This document shows positions 40,578 through 50,300 of a stretch of 64,000 nt of DNA, in pieces (within the stretch, counting starts at the first letter, position 1; the number at the start of each line of letters is the position of its first letter). The translations under genes and the position numbers were made by a program. The stretch covers positions 992,001 through 1,056,000 of the forward strand of contig NZ_JH109152.1 in the NCBI RefSeq assembly GCF_000190755.2. Direction: 5' to 3'. Origin of the DNA: Methylobacter tundripaludum SV96. Its GTDB lineage: Bacteria > Pseudomonadota > Gammaproteobacteria > Methylococcales > Methylomonadaceae. A model generated the notes under the pieces. That model was not told the DNA's origin. It saw nothing but the letters and a program-made list of their open reading frames with translations, and did not search any database.

Positions 40578-41510
40578 ATGAAAACAACGCCATCTGAAGT
40601 TTTAACAACTTTATCAACCATTCGCGACTACATTCGCTGGGCCGCCAGTCGTTTTACCGAGGCCAAAGTGAGTTTCGGTCATGGGACTACAACTGCGCTG
40701 GATGAAGCGGCGGCCCTGGTTTTACATACCATTCATCAGCCCTATAATCTGGCCGATGCGTATCTGGAAAGCGTTTTAACGCTGACTGAACGTCAGGCTG
40801 TGATCGATATGATCGACAGACGCATCAACGAACGCATACCGGCCGCTTATTTGACCCACGAAGCTATTTTTGCGGGCTTGTCATTTTATGTTGACGAGCG
40901 GGTGCTGGTACCGAGATCGCCTATTGCCGAATTAATCGAACAGCGTTTTGCGCCTTGGGTGGATGAAGAGCAGGTCGTCCGCATTCTGGATTTGTGTACC
41001 GGCAGCGCCTGCATCGCCATAGCCTGCGCTTATGCCTTTGCCGACGCTTACGTTGATGCAGTGGATCTATCGGCGGATGCGCTGGCCGTAGCGGAGCTGA
41101 ATGTCGCCAAGCATCAGCTGGCCGACGCGGTAACGCTTTACCAGTCGGATTTGTTTAAAGAACTGCCCGATACGCGCTACGACATCATCGTCAGCAATCC
41201 CCCTTACGTGTGTCTTGAAGAATGGGAACAATTACCCGCAGAATTTCGCGCCGAGCCTGATATGGGCTTTAAAGGCGGACACACTGGGCTGGACATTGTT
41301 TTGCGCATTCTGGTCGATGCCGACCAATATCTGGCAGATCAGGGGATTCTGGTTGTGGAAGTGGGCAGCAGCGCCGAAACGTTGCAGAACGCTTTCCCCG
41401 ATGTGCCTTTTTACTGGCTGAGTTTTGAGCGCGGCGGCGATGGCGTATTTTTGCTGACGGCCGAACAGGTCAGTCAATATAACGAATTATTTTTAGCGGC
41501 TTTAGATTAG
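40578..41510 (+). CDS. prmB: Ribosomal protein L3 glutamine methyltransferase
   Basis: A 310-aa SAM-dependent methyltransferase. Motif [15 protein letters not shown], and the catalytic NPPY ([13 protein letters not shown]) are seen. The N-terminal helical domain and length (E. coli PrmB 310 aa) fit PrmB rather than PrmC. It methylates Gln150 of L3. It is 2 bp before aroC, an arrangement common in gammaproteobacteria. Confidence 0.95.
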   Translation: MKTTPSEVLTTLSTIRDYIRWAASRFTEAKVSFGHGTTTALDEAAALVLHTIHQPYNLADAYLESVLTLTERQAVIDMIDRRINERIPAAYLTHEAIFAGLSFYVDERVLVPRSPIAELIEQRFAPWVDEEQVVRILDLCTGSACIAIACAYAFADAYVDAVDLSADALAVAELNVAKHQLADAVTLYQSDLFKELPDTRYDIIVSNPPYVCLEEWEQLPAEFRAEPDMGFKGGHTGLDIVLRILVDADQYLADQGILVVEVGSSAETLQNAFPDVPFYWLSFERGGDGVFLLTAEQVSQYNELFLAALD

Positions 41511-41512
41511 AT

Positions 41513-42601
41513 ATGTCTGGAAATTCAATAGGAAAATTATTTACCGTCACCTCGTATGGCGAAAGTCACGGCCCGGCTATAGGTTGCATCGTTGATGGCT
41601 GTCCTCCGGGAATGGCCTTGACCGAAGCCGACTTGCAAGAAGACCTGGATCGCAGAAAGCCCGGCACCTCACGGCACACCACCCAGCGGCGTGAAGCCGA
41701 TGAAGTCAAAATCCTGTCCGGCGTGTTTGAAGGCAAAACCACCGGTACGTCGATTGGGCTGTTAATTGAAAATACCGATCAACGCTCCAAGGATTATTCC
41801 AAGATCGCCGATACCTTCAGGCCGGGTCATGCAGACTATACCTATCAGCACAAATACGGCATCAGGGATTATCGCGGCGGAGGGCGTTCATCGGCCCGTG
41901 AAACAGCCATGCGTGTTGCGGCGGGCGGTATCGCCAAAAAATACCTCAAGGAACAGGCGGGCATAGAAATACGCGGTTATTTATCGCAACTGGGACCGAT
42001 AAAAATCGAGAAAGTCGATTGGACGATTATCGACAGCAATCCTTTTTTCTGCCCGGATGTGGATAAAGTGGCTGAAATGGAAGCTTATATGGATGCGTTG
42101 CGCAAGGAAGGCGAGTCCATCGGCGCAAGAATTGAAGTCGTGGCAACGAATGTTCCGCCGGGGTTGGGTGAGCCTGTTTTTGATCGTCTTGATGCCGACT
42201 TGGCTCATGCCTTGATGAGCATTAATGCGGTAAAAGGCGTGGAAATCGGCGACGGTTTTGATTGCGTCAACAGCAAAGGTACCCAGTTTCGCGATGAAAT
42301 CACTCCGGGCGGTTTTTTAAGCAATCATGCCGGCGGTATTTTGGGCGGCATTTCCAGCGGCCAAAATATCACTGCCAGTATCGCTTTAAAACCAACTTCC
42401 AGCTTGCGCCTGCCGGGTAGAAGCATCAACCTGCAAGGCGAGGCTATTGATGTGGTCACCGAAGGCCGTCACGATCCCTGCGTAGGCATACGCGCAACGC
42501 CGATTGCCGAAGCGATGATGGCGATAGTGATCATGGATCATTTGTTGCGTCATCGGGCGCAAAACATCAACGTGCAATCGGGATTGCCTGTTTTAAGATA
42601 A
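41513..42601 (+). CDS. aroC: Chorismate synthase
   Basis: A 362-aa enzyme (E. coli 361 aa) making chorismate from EPSP with reduced FMN. Signatures: [18 protein letters not shown], then [20 protein letters not shown], and later [17 protein letters not shown]. Co-transcribed with prmB. A terminator lies at 42734-42762. Confidence 0.97.
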   Translation: MSGNSIGKLFTVTSYGESHGPAIGCIVDGCPPGMALTEADLQEDLDRRKPGTSRHTTQRREADEVKILSGVFEGKTTGTSIGLLIENTDQRSKDYSKIADTFRPGHADYTYQHKYGIRDYRGGGRSSARETAMRVAAGGIAKKYLKEQAGIEIRGYLSQLGPIKIEKVDWTIIDSNPFFCPDVDKVAEMEAYMDALRKEGESIGARIEVVATNVPPGLGEPVFDRLDADLAHALMSINAVKGVEIGDGFDCVNSKGTQFRDEITPGGFLSNHAGGILGGISSGQNITASIALKPTSSLRLPGRSINLQGEAIDVVTEGRHDPCVGIRATPIAEAMMAIVIMDHLLRHRAQNINVQSGLPVLR

Positions 42602-42631
42602 GTATATTATTTCACTCCCACGCCCTGCGTT

Positions 42632-42780
42632 ACTGCCATTAAGTTAAGAGACCAGTCCATTCTCCCACCGGGAGAAGGTTAGGATGAGGGGATCAAATAA
42701 AGCATTTACTTGTTTTTACTCTCCTCACCCCGACCCTCTCCAACAGGAGAGGGAGATTTTTTCCTTAGCTTAATGGCAGT
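42632..42780. repeat. 149-bp repeat with 17-bp inverted ends downstream of aroC
   Basis: ACTGCCATTAAGTTAAG at 42632-42648 is the inverse of 42764-42780 with one mismatch. The interior holds two GC-rich hairpins (TCTCCC..GGGAGA and the terminator at 42734). No ORF. It looks like a MITE- or RUP-type intergenic element now used as an aroC terminator. Confidence 0.6.
42734..42762 (+). terminator. Intrinsic terminator of prmB-aroC
   Basis: CCCTCTCC, loop AACA, GGAGAGGG, then AGATTTTTT. The strong 8-bp stem and T run are 133 bp after the aroC stop, carried inside the repeat element. Confidence 0.75.
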
Positions 42781-42905
42781 GACATGCGGCGCCGCGAATA
42801 ACGCAAATATCCGAAACGCAGATGGCAAAAACATGGGACCCAACGCGTCCACCAAGGCATTTTCACGCAACGCGTTCGCCGTTATACACAAGTCTATGGG
42901 AAGAC

Positions 42906-43002
42906 CGTCATTCCGGCAGGGATTGCCGAAATCCAGATTACATGGACGTATTTAAGCTCGTCATTCAGGGCACTGGATACTCGCTTCCCGGCCGGTATGA
43001 CG
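42906..43002. repeat. Second intergenic repeat with inverted ends (97 bp)
   Basis: CGTCATTCCGGC at 42906-42917 and GCCGGTATGACG at 42991-43002 are inverse with one mismatch. The adjoining inner parts (GAAATCCAG and CTGGATAC) are also inversely related. The CGTCATTCC..ATCCAG form is common to dispersed bacterial repeats of the dRS3/Correia type. It lies upstream of the MFS gene. Confidence 0.5.
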
Positions 43003-43057
43003 AGTTACGTGGGAACTTGTATATAAAGACGAGCGCAACGCGTGGGAACTAGCGAAA

Positions 43058-44230
43058 ATGAATAATTCAATGTCTATCCCATACTGGCGGCTGTCGGGCT
43101 TTTACTTCTTTTATTTTGCAACAGTAGGGGTTTTTATCCCTTATTGGGGCCTCTATTTAAAAGAAAGCGGCTTTAATCCCGTTGAAATCGGCGAGCTTTC
43201 CGCAATGCTAAGCGGCACACGAATTATTGCTCCAATTTTATGGGGCTGGATTGCCGACCGTACCGGAAAGAATTTACGCATTATTCGTATAGCCGCATTT
43301 TTAACCGCTTTATTATTTGCCGGTTTTTTATATGTTCATGGTTATTTCTGGGTTGCCTGGATAACGATTGGCTTTAGTTTTTTTTGGAATGCCGCTTTGC
43401 CGCAATTTGAAGCGGTAACCTTGTATCATTTAAAAAATGAAGCACATCGTTACAGCCAAATAAGACTATGGGGATCTATCGGTTTTATTGTTGCGGTGCT
43501 AGGCGTAGGGCGGTTGCTGGATTATCAGTCCGCGCAGATTATCCCTACGGCGATTACCCTATTGATGACGCTAATCTGGGTGGTCAGTCTAATGACGCCG
43601 ACCATACAAGCCTCTCATCATGTCGCCGCCGTCGGCATGATGCAAATTATGAAAAGGCCGGAGCTGTGGGCCTTTCTGGTCGTTTATATGCTGTTACAGC
43701 TTGCGCACGCGCCTTACTACGTTTTTTACTCGATCTATCTTAAGCATTATCAATACACGGCAAGCCTGACCGGATTTTTGTGGGCGCTGGCCGTATTTGC
43801 CGAGATCGTTTTATTCATCTACATGCGCCGTGTGTTGAAGCGTTTTTCCCTAAGAACGATTTTATTGTCCAGTATTCTGCTGTCGGTTGTTCGTTGGCTG
43901 ATGATCGCCTGGTGTGTCGACTATTTCTGGCTGCTGCTTTTTGCTCAAGTATTACACGCGGCAACCTTTGCGGGCGCTCATGTTGCCGCTATTCATTTGG
44001 TGCATCTGTATTTTGGCGACCGGCATCAGGGCAAAGGTCAAGCGCTATACACCAGCTTGACTTTCGGCTTGGGAGGCATGCTGGGCAGTTACTATAGCGG
44101 TTATTATTGGGAGTCGTTGGGCGCGGAGTTCGTCTATTCAATGGCGGCAGTATTTTGTAGTATTGCTTTTGTCATTGCCTATATCTGGGTGGGGCGGGAA
44201 AGTTCTCAAAATAGCGCTGTCTTGAGTTAA
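43058..44230 (+). CDS. MFS transporter, 3-phenylpropionate permease (HcaT) family
   Basis: A 390-aa membrane protein with about 12 transmembrane helices. The N-terminus IPYWRLSGFYFFYFATVGVFIPYWGLYL and the early ISGTRIIAPILWGW-like segment (LSGTRIIAPILWGWIADRTGK) match the MFS_1-like/HcaT group. The real substrate in this host is unknown. It is not near aromatic acid degradation genes. Confidence 0.85.
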   Translation: MNNSMSIPYWRLSGFYFFYFATVGVFIPYWGLYLKESGFNPVEIGELSAMLSGTRIIAPILWGWIADRTGKNLRIIRIAAFLTALLFAGFLYVHGYFWVAWITIGFSFFWNAALPQFEAVTLYHLKNEAHRYSQIRLWGSIGFIVAVLGVGRLLDYQSAQIIPTAITLLMTLIWVVSLMTPTIQASHHVAAVGMMQIMKRPELWAFLVVYMLLQLAHAPYYVFYSIYLKHYQYTASLTGFLWALAVFAEIVLFIYMRRVLKRFSLRTILLSSILLSVVRWLMIAWCVDYFWLLLFAQVLHAATFAGAHVAAIHLVHLYFGDRHQGKGQALYTSLTFGLGGMLGSYYSGYYWESLGAEFVYSMAAVFCSIAFVIAYIWVGRESSQNSAVLS

Positions 44231-44351
44231 AATATATCCAACGCACGTCATAAAGTCAGCTTCTTCCCCCTGTTTAAAAGCGGACAATGATGTGCAAACA
44301 GCAAAGTATCGGGTTGCGTCTAACCCACCTGCAATTTTCTTGGGAAATAAT

Positions 44352-44966
44352 GTGTTTGAAATCATAAAAAGCGGCGGCTGGATGATGTTGCCGATCATAC
44401 TGAGTTCCATTGGTGCCATGGGCATTATCGCGGAACGTTTTTGGTCCTTACGAAGAAAGAAGATTTTGCCGCCTGAGCTTGTCGCGCAGGTATGGCGGTT
44501 ATCCCGCGAAAAAAAGCTGGATGATGTTACCTTGCGGCACTTGAGAAGCAGCTCGCCGCTCGGCTGTATTTTGGCCGCAGGTCTTGCTAATAGTCATCAC
44601 GGCAGAAAATTCATGAAGGAATGCATTGAAGAAGCCGGTCGCAGGGTCGTGCATGACCTGGAACGCTTTCTCAACACACTGGGTACGATTGCCGCGGTCA
44701 GCCCGTTACTGGGTTTATTGGGTACCGTATTCGGCATGATTGATATTTTTGCCTCGCTTTTGCAGCATGGCTCAGGCAATCCCGCCGTTTTGGCCGGCGG
44801 TATTTCGGTCGCGCTGATTACTACGGCGTCGGGTTTGACGGTGGCTATCCCCAGTTTGGTTTTTCATCGCTATTTTGAAAGATTGGTTGACGAATATGTA
44901 GTCACCATGGAAGAGGAAGCGTTAAAACTGGTTGATATTTTGCATGAAGACCGGAAAGAGTCCTGA
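44352..44966 (+). CDS. exbB: ExbB/TolQ-type proton channel
   Basis: GTG 44352 gives VFEIIKSGGWMMLPII, the usual start of this family (204 aa); the open frame continues upstream to 44292 but without family features. Three helices: about 10-30, 106-130, 152-175. The conserved ALITTASGLTVAIPS and GTIAAVSPLLGLLGTVFGMI blocks are present. With ExbD it energises outer membrane processes. Overlaps exbD by 1 bp; part of exbB-exbD-lpxK. Confidence 0.9.
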   Translation: MFEIIKSGGWMMLPIILSSIGAMGIIAERFWSLRRKKILPPELVAQVWRLSREKKLDDVTLRHLRSSSPLGCILAAGLANSHHGRKFMKECIEEAGRRVVHDLERFLNTLGTIAAVSPLLGLLGTVFGMIDIFASLLQHGSGNPAVLAGGISVALITTASGLTVAIPSLVFHRYFERLVDEYVVTMEEEALKLVDILHEDRKES

Positions 44967-45397
44967 TGAAGTTTCAGCGTAAAAAAAGGGAAAATGTCGA
45001 TATTACGTTGATCTCAATGATCGACGTGCTTTTTGTGTTGTTGCTTTTTTTCATGGTTTCCACATCCTTTAATCAACATACGGAAGTCAATATCAAGCTT
45101 CCCGAAGCGGAAGGATCGGCGGCCGAGGAGCATCCTAAAACAGTCTCCCTGATGATTGATGCAGACGGTATTTACTCCCTGGTCGGCGAGGACGGCTTGT
45201 CTCATCAACTAATCGACCAAAGCCGGGCAGGCTTGAAACAGGAATTGAGTAAACTCGCGGAAAATTCAAAGGATGTCCCTTTTATCATCAACGCCGATGA
45301 CAAAACGCCCAACAAAGCGGTCATGACTGCGTTGGATATTGCCGGTCAAGTGGGATTCAGTCATATTACTTTTGCAACGCTGCATCCGACCGAATAA
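44966..45397 (+). CDS. exbD: ExbD/TolR-type protein
   Basis: A 143-aa protein with one transmembrane helix (residues 14-32) carrying the proton-binding Asp in LISMIDVLFVLLLFFM. A periplasmic domain follows (VPFIINADDKTPNKAVMTALDIAG). It is partner of the upstream exbB. No tonB lies beside it. The pair preceding lpxK is a recurrent order in gammaproteobacteria. Confidence 0.92.
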   Translation: MKFQRKKRENVDITLISMIDVLFVLLLFFMVSTSFNQHTEVNIKLPEAEGSAAEEHPKTVSLMIDADGIYSLVGEDGLSHQLIDQSRAGLKQELSKLAENSKDVPFIINADDKTPNKAVMTALDIAGQVGFSHITFATLHPTE

Positions 45398-45399
45398 CC

Positions 45400-46401
45400 A
45401 TGAAAAAAACCTTATCCCGATGGCTGGTGGACATTTGGTATAAAGACCCGTTTATCGGCGTGTTCTTGATGCCATTGGGTTTTTTATTCAGCGATTTCGT
45501 TAAATTCAGGAAATTTTTGTACCGTATCGGCGTGTTAAAAAAGCACACCCTGCCGGTTCCGGTTATCGTGATAGGCAATATTACCGTGGGCGGCACCGGC
45601 AAAACGCCGTTGATTATCTGGTTGGCCGAGTTGCTTGAAAGTGAGGGTTTTAAGCCCGGCATTATCAGCAGAGGTTACGGCGGACAAGCCGAAGCCTGGC
45701 CGCAGTGGGTAGATGCAGGCAGCACTGCGGAAAATGTTGGCGATGAGGCCCTGTTGATAGCCAAGCAAACCGGTTGCCCAATGGCCGTAAGTCCGATACG
45801 GGTAGATGCCGCCAGACTGCTGCTTGAAAAATCAGACTGCAATGTCATTTTATCCGACGACGGCCTGCAACATTACGCGCTGAACCGGGGCATTGAGATC
45901 GCCGTGATCGACGGGGAAAGGCGCTTTGGCAACGGCTATTGCCTGCCGGCAGGGCCGCTGCGCGAACCGATAGAACGTTTGCAGAGCGTCGATTTTATCG
46001 TCGTGAACGGGGAAAAATCGGAAGACAATGAGTTTTCGATGCAAATCACCGGCAATACCGCTATCAATTTGGTCACCGGACAACACAAACCGTTGCGGGA
46101 ATTCAATGCAACCGGCTGTCACGCCTTGGCGGGTATAGGCAATCCCGACCGATTTTTTAAACTGCTGGAATCAGCCGGTTTGAGCTGTAAAACGCGCAGC
46201 TTTCCGGATCATTATAAATTCCTGGTTGGCGATATCTCGTTCCCAGGCCCCGAACCGGTATTGATGACCGAGAAGGACGCGGTCAAATGCATGAGTTTTG
46301 CAGGAGAGCAGCATTGGTACATCCCGGTAAAAGCTGTTCCTGAAGAGGGCTTTTCTGAGCGATTATTAGTCTTATTGCAAGAAAAATCTAAAACAAGGTA
46401 G
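45400..46401 (+). CDS. lpxK: Tetraacyldisaccharide 4'-kinase
   Basis: A 333-aa lipid A kinase (E. coli 328 aa). The P-loop is in VIGNITVGGTGKTPL near residues 57-71. Other conserved parts: ISRGYGG, VGDEALLIA, SDDGLQHYAL and the late MTEKDAVKC. It adds the 4' phosphate to lipid A on the inner membrane. A possible membrane helix lies near residues 14-32. Confidence 0.96.
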   Translation: MKKTLSRWLVDIWYKDPFIGVFLMPLGFLFSDFVKFRKFLYRIGVLKKHTLPVPVIVIGNITVGGTGKTPLIIWLAELLESEGFKPGIISRGYGGQAEAWPQWVDAGSTAENVGDEALLIAKQTGCPMAVSPIRVDAARLLLEKSDCNVILSDDGLQHYALNRGIEIAVIDGERRFGNGYCLPAGPLREPIERLQSVDFIVVNGEKSEDNEFSMQITGNTAINLVTGQHKPLREFNATGCHALAGIGNPDRFFKLLESAGLSCKTRSFPDHYKFLVGDISFPGPEPVLMTEKDAVKCMSFAGEQHWYIPVKAVPEEGFSERLLVLLQEKSKTR

Positions 46402-46546
46402 TAGCTGTTATTTCTAAACCCTTCCAAGAGTGTACTGGTTTTTAGTTGAAACTGACTATCGGTTTTCGGCCAAAACCGGTCATTGAGAGCAAGCTTTTCA
46501 AAGTTGAGTCCACCATGACAAATAAAGCCATGGAACCGCAATAAAA

Positions 46547-47002
46547 ATGAGTATGAAAATTTCCGTTATTATAAAAAAACTATCAAATCCTCGTATTAGA
46601 AGGCGATTAAAAATTGGCCTTTCTGTTTATGGTGTCGTGATTATCATTGGTCTGTTATTTAAGGTCGTCTATGATATTGGTTATTTTAATGCGCAGTCAC
46701 TTAAAGATGATAAAAACGCTGAGCAACTCATTACGCATCAAGTGCTGACAATGGAATCTGCTCAGCGTATTGTGTCAGGTGCGCTAAAAGAAGACCCTAT
46801 GAACCCAAAAACAATTGTGGTTCAGATTATTGATAACAATCAGAAACTTTCAAGCATTATTATAGAAAACAATCAGCAAAGAAAAATTGCTTGGATTATA
46901 GATATGCGTTTGTTTTTTACCAATGATCTATTCAATTACGAAGGTTATAATTTAACCGAAGGTATTGAGCATCAACACAATATCAATCGTGGTGATCATT
47001 GA
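46547..47002 (+). CDS. Membrane-anchored hypothetical protein (151 aa)
   Basis: A 151-aa protein with a basic N-terminus, a transmembrane helix at about residues 25-46 (YGVVIIIGLLFKVVYDIGY), and a periplasmic soluble part with alternating beta strands (KTIVVQIIDNNQKLSSIIIE). A/T-rich compared to lpxK. No family recognised. A weak hairpin (CGGTTTT/AAAACCG, 46460-46478) lies between lpxK and this gene. Confidence 0.6.
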   Translation: MSMKISVIIKKLSNPRIRRRLKIGLSVYGVVIIIGLLFKVVYDIGYFNAQSLKDDKNAEQLITHQVLTMESAQRIVSGALKEDPMNPKTIVVQIIDNNQKLSSIIIENNQQRKIAWIIDMRLFFTNDLFNYEGYNLTEGIEHQHNINRGDH

Positions 47003-47332
47003 TTGCCCGTAACAGAGTCGTTCGATGGGTACGATTGCATGGACAGATATATTGCTCCATCCTCCACATCCCTGTGGGTTATGCAGCAGGTAGAGCAATA
47101 CAGGAGCAGCGTAGCGGTGTGCAGAGAGCACCAAAAGAAGGCGCTTTAGGCGATGCGAAAACCAGATTTATGAGTCGATTGCTGGGGTTCATTGTATTCA
47201 ATCCAGCCTACGGGACTACTTACCCCTCTCCTGGCGGTGTTGCTAATCGTTCTTAAGTAAAAAAGAACCAACGCAAAAAACTCACAACAGTCGTCAAAAG
47301 CCTAAAAAATCATCTTAAGGATATAAAAAAAT
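47003..47332. other. Intergenic region without convincing gene (330 bp)
   Basis: The frame at 46999-47256 has no ribosome site and a composition unlike nearby genes (repeat-like AATCCAGCCTACGGGACTAC). It may hold the remains of a mobile element. A promoter for the interrupted gene at 47333 is expected just upstream. Confidence 0.4.
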
Positions 47333-47640
47333 ATGACTGAGGAATTCTTAATCGAATGGACGTTTAGCCCAATCAACTACTTTGAAGAACCTGTGGAATT
47401 CCGTTGCAGAAATGAAACGATACGCATAGACAAAGGGTGCGCAGAATCACGCATTCCCCCTGATAGATACGCTCCCGATCACAGCATATGCGACCAGCTG
47501 CATAAAGAACTTAATCTTAAGTTTCTTGCTGTACAAATTCTTAACCATCAACCCTACACATTGAACAACCCCAGCATTTTGCAAGGCAATAACATCACAG
47601 TAGCAATAGAAGGATTATTTTGTAGAACAAAAATTAGTAA

Positions 47641-48745
47641 CTGATGTTACGCAGTCATCCCTAAATTTGGTTATTCTGTGCGAATGAAAAAAGCAGAATT
47701 AGAGTTATACACAGATTATTTGATAAGCACGTTTGGAGCGGCGACAGCCACGGGATTATCGTCGATGGTGGATGGAGATGTGAGCCATGACCGAGTGACG
47801 CGTTTTCTGTCAGAACGCGAATACACGTCTCGAGACTTATGGCGCCAGGTAAAATCGACAGTTCGCCAGATAGAGCGGGAAGATGGCGTGTTGATTTTCG
47901 ACGACACGATCCAGGAGAAGGCCTGGACGGACGAAAATGAGGTGATGTGCTGGCATTTCGATCATTGCAGCGGGCGTTCGGTACGGGGAATCAACTTGCT
48001 GAATGCCCTGTATTACAGCGGTGAGGTATCGATTCCGGTTGCGTTTGAGCTGGTGCGAAAGCCGCTGCAATTTTGCGATGTGAAAACGCGACAGGTGAAG
48101 CGGGCCAGTGAAGTCACCAAAAACGAATTGATGCGGTGCATGATAGCCACCTGCGTGAATAACGCCTTGAAATTTCGTTATGTGTTGATGGATAGCTGGT
48201 TCGCTTCCGTGGAAAACTTCGAGTTTATTGTGAAAAAGAAAAAGCATTTTATCGCTGCGCTCAAAGACAACCGTCTGGTCGCTTTAAGCGCAGCCGATAA
48301 GAAGCAAGGTCGCTTTGTACGGATCGATACCCTGGAATTATCGGATAAACAGGTCGTGCGCGGCTGGCTAAAAGGGTATGCAGATGAGGTCCTTTTAGTT
48401 CGGCAAGTCTTTACAAACAAAGACGGCAGCACGGGGTTGTTGAATCTGGTCTGCAGCGATTTGACGTGCAACGGCGACATGATCGCGACAATCTATCAAA
48501 AACGATGGAAAGTTGAAGTGTTTCATAAATCCTTGAAATCCAATGCCGCATTGGCAAAGTCGCCGACCCGCAGGGTTACCACGCAAAACAATCATGTGTT
48601 TATGGCGATTTACGCGGTATTCAAGCTGGAATGCCTGAAGTTAAAACACAAAACGAACCATTTTGCGTTGCGAGCTAAGCTCTTTATTAAAGCAACCCGT
48701 CAAGCCTATGCAGAACTTCAGATTCTGCAGGCTGCGTAACATCAG
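47641..48745 (+). mobile_element. IS4-like insertion sequence (1105 bp)
   Basis: Ends CTGATGTTACGCAG (left, 47641-47654) and its exact inverse (48732-48745). Flanked by a 7-bp target repeat TTAGTAA (47634-47640 and 48746-48752), or 8 bp if the terminal C is counted. Holds one intact transposase gene. The perfect ends and target repeat suggest a recent insertion. Confidence 0.9.
47684..48739 (+). CDS. Transposase, IS4/IS701-like DDE family
   Basis: About 351 aa from ATG 47684. DDE residues are visible: FDDT near residue 70, LMDSWFAS near 167, and the YxxRWKVEVFHKSLK block (near 276) typical of IS4-type enzymes. The stop codon lies in the right terminal repeat. The gene seems intact and probably active. 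Confidence 0.9.
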   Translation: MKKAELELYTDYLISTFGAATATGLSSMVDGDVSHDRVTRFLSEREYTSRDLWRQVKSTVRQIEREDGVLIFDDTIQEKAWTDENEVMCWHFDHCSGRSVRGINLLNALYYSGEVSIPVAFELVRKPLQFCDVKTRQVKRASEVTKNELMRCMIATCVNNALKFRYVLMDSWFASVENFEFIVKKKKHFIAALKDNRLVALSAADKKQGRFVRIDTLELSDKQVVRGWLKGYADEVLLVRQVFTNKDGSTGLLNLVCSDLTCNGDMIATIYQKRWKVEVFHKSLKSNAALAKSPTRRVTTQNNHVFMAIYAVFKLECLKLKHKTNHFALRAKLFIKATRQAYAELQILQAA

Positions 48746-49223
48746 TTAGTAACATTGACCTTATCCAATACGATAAATCTGGAAATGTGGTTGGTGATTC
48801 AAAAAAAGAACGAATTGAAGAGCAAAATAATTTCATAGGATTGGTTAGCAAGCATTCTTCGGATAGTCTACTTGTCAAAATGATTATGCACTACGATGAG
48901 GCGGTACGTGACATCAGCAAAGAATTTGTTCATCTATATGATATTCGAGACGCTATAGCGACACTTGGTGGTGAAGAAGGCTCCAGAAATACTATCAGCA
49001 AAACAGAATGGGGAAATAAATGGAGTGCTTTAGGAAAACTCTGCAACCACCCTGAAATAAGGCAAGGGCGACACACTGGAAAAAACAAGGGGCCATTAAG
49101 AGATGCGACCGAAGAAGAGTTGCAAGAAGCCCGTAGCGTAGCGCGCTTTTTTATTGAAAACTATATCAATTACTTAGAAAACAAAGACCTCGCATAATGC
49201 GGCCTATGCAAAAAAGTGCCGCA

Positions 49224-49631
49224 TTATGTTGTTGCAGGGTAAAGCTTGATGGGTAGGTGTTGTTGATAAAAACCAAAGTCCTTGTCGCTAGTAAATATTG
49301 GGATGTTTAACCGCACCGCAACAGCACAAATCAATAAATCAATGTGCGATCCCTGAACGCCTTTTTGGCGGCATTCATTATAGAACTTGGCCGCAATAAT
49401 ATAATCTTCATCCAGAATGGGCGTGTTTTCAAAATAACTCAGTTTGGTTTTTAGCAGTTCGAATTTATTCAAATCGCTGTAGCCGGATAAAATCTCTTGT
49501 CGAATAGCACCAATAATCAACACGCGCTGGTCGGCTATGAGTGTTTCCAGACTCTTTACCTGCGATTCAAACTCCGGTTTTTTAGAACGGAGCGCGTGTG
49601 ACCAGATGCAGGTATCGACCAATACTTTCAA
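49224..49631 (-). CDS. VapC-type PIN domain toxin (second pair)
   Basis: A 135-aa PIN protein. Asp6 (VLVDTCIWSHAL), Glu46 (RQEILSGYSD), Asp98 (HIDLLICAVA) and Asp116/118 (FTSDKDFGFY) make the acidic site. It follows the antitoxin with a 4-bp overlap. Downstream, the IS-split gene is convergent. Confidence 0.92.
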   Translation of the reverse strand: MKVLVDTCIWSHALRSKKPEFESQVKSLETLIADQRVLIIGAIRQEILSGYSDLNKFELLKTKLSYFENTPILDEDYIIAAKFYNECRQKGVQGSHIDLLICAVAVRLNIPIFTSDKDFGFYQQHLPIKLYPATT

Positions 49632-49825
49632 GAATGTCGCCCTTGCTTGTAATCGTAATCAGGGTCAGGGTCGAATTTGCCGAACAGATCGATAACTTCC
49701 GCTTGCTTACGGTGATTAATAAATTCTCTTAACGCCGTAACAACCGTATCTTCCTTGGTTTTAAAGTGTCCTAGTGTTAACGCCTCATTAATTAAATCAT
49801 CATCAATAGCAAGATTAGTTGTCAT
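49628..49825 (-). CDS. VapB-type antitoxin (second pair)
   Basis: A 65-aa antitoxin with an N-terminal ribbon-helix-helix of the VapB/DUF2191 type (MTTNLAIDDDLINEALTLGH, TKEDTVVTALREFI). The C-terminal acidic tail (FGKFDPDPDYDYKQ) should fold on the toxin. ATGA overlap with vapC. Confidence 0.9.
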   Translation of the reverse strand: MTTNLAIDDDLINEALTLGHFKTKEDTVVTALREFINHRKQAEVIDLFGKFDPDPDYDYKQGRHS

Positions 49826-49871
49826 AAATTTAGCCTCTATAAGATTTTTAACACAAGATTTGTTTGTTCTG

Positions 49872-50300
49872 TTATTTCACTCTCTCAATATGAATCATGG
49901 TCGCCCGTAAAGAAGTCAGCACGTCGATAAACAAACAAACCATTGAGCTGAAAATAAATAACACGCTGAACACGACAAACAAGATCAAAACTTCAGCGTT
50001 GATTTGATTAGTAAACCGCAAAGCTATTGAGCCGAGCATAAACACGCCGCTGCTGATCGCACTGCACAGCAGCAGGCCGAAACTCCACTTGAGCACATGG
50101 CACCGGTACACCATGGTGTTGAGTTCTATTTCCAGTTTTTCCGCTTCGTTGCTGGTTTTCAGCTCAGTGTAAATGTCTCTTACCCGCCCGATGGCATGGG
50201 TATAACGGGCATTCAAGGTCAGTACAAAAATACCGATACTGGAAAACAAAACCAGTGAGCTGGTTATCAGTTCAACAATGCCGTCTAGTTTGGCAAGCAT
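49872..50300 (-). CDS. DUF2721 family membrane protein
   Basis: A 142-aa protein with three transmembrane helices (about 10-30, 72-95, 102-125). The segment LTLNARYTHAIGRVRDIYTEL is a signature of DUF2721. Function is unknown. It overlaps the upstream nnrS by one base and so is likely co-transcribed. Confidence 0.85.
   Translation of the reverse strand: MLAKLDGIVELITSSLVLFSSIGIFVLTLNARYTHAIGRVRDIYTELKTSNEAEKLEIELNTMVYRCHVLKWSFGLLLCSAISSGVFMLGSIALRFTNQINAEVLILFVVFSVLFIFSSMVCLFIDVLTSLRATMIHIERVK

Larger units (their letters stand above)
47333..49197 (+). pseudogene. Hypothetical gene interrupted by an IS element
   Basis: A 5' part (47333-47641, 103 codons, starting MTEEFLIEWTFSPINYF) and a 3' part (48754-49197, 147 codons) flank the IS. 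Removing the IS and one copy of TTAGTAA joins the two in frame (..CRTKISN + IDLIQYDKSGN..) to give one 250-aa protein. Its C-terminal part is helical (LVKMIMHYDEAVRDISKEFVHLYDI). No family recognised. A GTG at 48787 might start the downstream half, but no ribosome site is visible. Confidence 0.85.

Noticed and set aside
46999-47256. 85-aa plus-strand frame between the membrane protein and the split gene
   Set aside because: No ribosome site and repeat-like composition; probably not coding.
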